A stretch of DNA of 64,000 bases, from the NCBI RefSeq assembly GCF_003402235.1, contig NZ_QEWO01000001.1:496001-560000 (forward strand), written 5' to 3'. A model generated the notes under the pieces. That model saw only the letters and a list, made by a program, of their open reading frames with translations, did not search any database and was not told the DNA's origin. Positions 62,651 through 64,000 of this stretch are shown one piece after another. Each line of letters opens with the position of its first letter. Within the stretch, counting starts at the first letter, position 1. The translations under genes and the position numbers were made by a program. Source of the DNA: Parahaliea mediterranea (lineage in GTDB: Bacteria > Pseudomonadota > Gammaproteobacteria > Pseudomonadales > Halieaceae).

Positions 62651-63802
62651 GTGCCTGCAACAGCTCGCCCCTTTCGCATTGCCATTGACGACGCCGTCAT
62701 CGATGACCTGCACGCCCGCCTCGACGCCACCCGCTGGCCGGATGCGCAAACCGTGCCCGACTGGAGCCAGGGCATTCCCCTGGATTACGTGCGCGAGGTG
62801 GCCAACTACTGGCGCCACGATTACGACTGGCGCGAGCGCGAGCGCGCATTGAACCAGTGGCCCCAGTTCATCAGCCCCATCGACGGGCTGGATATCCACT
62901 ACATCCACGCCCGCAGCCCCCACGAGGGCGCCCTGCCGCTGATCATCACCCACGGCTGGCCGGGCTCGGTGGTGGAGTTCAACAAAGTGATTGCCCCCCT
63001 CACCGACCCGGTTGCCCACGGCGGCAAGGCCAGCGACGCCTTCCACGTGGTGGCGCCGTCGCTGCCGGGCTACGGCTTCAGTGGCAAGCCCAGCAGCGCC
63101 GGCACCGGGGTGGAGCGCATCGGGCGCATGTGGGGCCAGCTGATGGCCAGCCTCGGCTACGATCGCTACGTGGCACAGGGCGGCGACTGGGGCAGCATGG
63201 TTACCCAGAGCATCGGCCAGACCGAAACCACCCACTGCGCGGGCATTCACATAAACATGCCCATCGTAATGCCAGACCCGGACACCATGGATCAGCTGAC
63301 GCCCACCGAGCAGGCGGCGCTGGAATCCATGAACTTCTACCAGCAGTGGGACTCGGGCTATTCCAAGCAGCAATCGACCCGCCCCCAGACCCTGGGCTAT
63401 GCCCTGGCGGATTCACCCACCGGGCAACTGGCCTGGATTCTCGAAAAGTTCTACGCCTGGGCAGACTGCGAGCGCGACGGACAAAAGCACCCGGAAAACG
63501 CCCTCAGCCGCGACGAGATGCTGGACAACGTCATGTTCTACTGGCTCAACAACAGCGCCGCCAGTTCCGCCCGCCTGTACTGGGAAAGCTTTGCCGCCCC
63601 CAACCTCGACCCGATCCACATGCCGGTGGGTTGCTCGATCTTCCCGAAAGAAATTTTCCGCAGCAGCCGGCGCTGGGCCGAAAAGCGCTTCACCCAGCTT
63701 GTTCACTGGAACGAGTTGGACCGGGGCGGTCACTTCGCCGCGTTTGAACAGCCTGCGCTGTTTGTTGAGGAAGTCCGCAGCGCTTTCAGCAGCCTGCGTT
63801 AA
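62651..63802 (+). CDS. Epoxide hydrolase (EHN-type alpha/beta hydrolase)
   Basis: The 383-residue protein starts at a GTG with GGAGG at ideal spacing. The N-terminal EHN lid (PFRIAIDDAVIDDLHARLDATRWPD) is followed by the hydrolase fold: oxyanion HGWPGSVVEF, nucleophile Asp in QGGDWGSM near 182, and late His in DRGGHFAAFEQP. This is the microsomal-type epoxide hydrolase family. It probably opens an epoxide to a diol; the substrate is unknown. It is followed 13 bases later by the partial gene at the right edge. Confidence 0.92.
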   Translation: MPATARPFRIAIDDAVIDDLHARLDATRWPDAQTVPDWSQGIPLDYVREVANYWRHDYDWRERERALNQWPQFISPIDGLDIHYIHARSPHEGALPLIITHGWPGSVVEFNKVIAPLTDPVAHGGKASDAFHVVAPSLPGYGFSGKPSSAGTGVERIGRMWGQLMASLGYDRYVAQGGDWGSMVTQSIGQTETTHCAGIHINMPIVMPDPDTMDQLTPTEQAALESMNFYQQWDSGYSKQQSTRPQTLGYALADSPTGQLAWILEKFYAWADCERDGQKHPENALSRDEMLDNVMFYWLNNSAASSARLYWESFAAPNLDPIHMPVGCSIFPKEIFRSSRRWAEKRFTQLVHWNELDRGGHFAAFEQPALFVEEVRSAFSSLR

Positions 63803-63815
63803 CCGGAGCAACACC

Positions 63816-64000
63816 ATGTTCACTTTGACCAACCCTGTCTTTAACCCCTACGCCTCGGAGGAAATCACCCCGCCCCACACCCGCGAATGGGCTGCCAAGC
63901 GCGAACTGACACGGGTACTGCGCCAGCTCAATGAACTTGCCGTTACCACCAATGCCAGCGTTGAAGATATTGAAGCGCGCACCGCCGAGTTGCAGGGCCT
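63816..64000 (+). CDS. Partial hypothetical protein (runs off right edge)
   Basis: The frame opens at the ATG at 63816 with GGAG upstream and stays open for 61 codons to the window end. It begins MFTLTNPVFNPYASEEITP and continues with a helix (REWAAKRELTRVLRQLNEL). No domain is complete enough to name; a thioesterase or hotdog protein is a guess. It lies in the same operon as the epoxide hydrolase. Confidence 0.7.
   Translation, partial: MFTLTNPVFNPYASEEITPPHTREWAAKRELTRVLRQLNELAVTTNASVEDIEARTAELQG

Overview
The window is about 64 kb of GC-rich, densely coding chromosome from a gammaproteobacterium. The evidence for this is the pspF / pspABC locus, ppk1, ypfJ- and yjgR-type housekeeping genes, FrmA/FghA, a BetT-type BCCT carrier and a Fur box. 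A wax-ester synthase (WS/DGAT), beta-oxidation genes, a thiolase-like protein with the TLP1-type C-terminal domain, an EHN-type epoxide hydrolase and a Gram-negative sortase fit a marine lipid-using lineage such as Halieaceae/Cellvibrionales. That placement is inference. No rRNA, tRNA, CRISPR array, insertion sequence or prophage was found.

Layout, left to right. 0-1.6 kb: a membrane-anchored hypothetical protein running off the left edge, then an AT-rich patch with a protein made of two ClpX-type zinc fingers and a candidate small RNA. 1.6-7.3 kb: a Tat-exported molybdenum hydroxylase pair and a DUF2868 membrane protein / DUF3482 GTPase pair. 7.5-8.4 kb: a BrxR/CapW-like WYL repressor with no defence genes beside it. 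8.4-11.9 kb: a four-gene, Fur-boxed membrane redox operon (PepSY, DUF2271, DUF4198, flavoreductase). 12-26 kb: housekeeping and membrane genes (quinone reductase, MscS, CorA/ZntB, M20 peptidase, WS/DGAT, YpfJ, YjgR, YedI, Ppk1). 26-31.4 kb: two small unknown proteins, a candidate small RNA, UspE-like, AraC, a SpmAB fusion and a hydrolase. 31.5-36.7 kb: a PA0069-type radical SAM protein, glutathione-dependent formaldehyde oxidation (FrmA, FghA), an MFS carrier and an NTF2-like protein.

36.7-43.9 kb: the phage-shock locus pspC-pspB-pspA with an extra small membrane gene at its head, a sigma-54-like promoter and divergent pspF. PspF overlaps a LuxR-type regulator, which is followed by succinate-semialdehyde dehydrogenase and an omega-aminotransferase. 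44-54.3 kb: NDH-2, a BetT-type choline carrier, a beta-oxidation multienzyme and thiolase, a TLP1 thiolase-like protein, maleylacetoacetate isomerase and a dienelactone hydrolase. 54.4-57 kb: an ornithine/lysine/arginine decarboxylase divergent from an Lrp/AsnC regulator. 57-64 kb: PlsC plus esterase, a small SutA-like protein, a sortase with its single adjacent substrate, an SRPBCC-SDR fusion, an epoxide hydrolase and a partial gene at the right edge.

The strongest candidates for new biology are the sortase/substrate pair in a Gram-negative, the double ClpX-type zinc-finger protein, the new first gene of the psp operon and its PspF-LuxR coupling, two candidate structured small RNAs, the orphan BrxR/CapW-like repressor, the Fur-boxed redox operon, the lysine-rich tail on WS/DGAT, and a recurring habit of 11-18 bp tandem repeats in intergenic and flexible coding positions.
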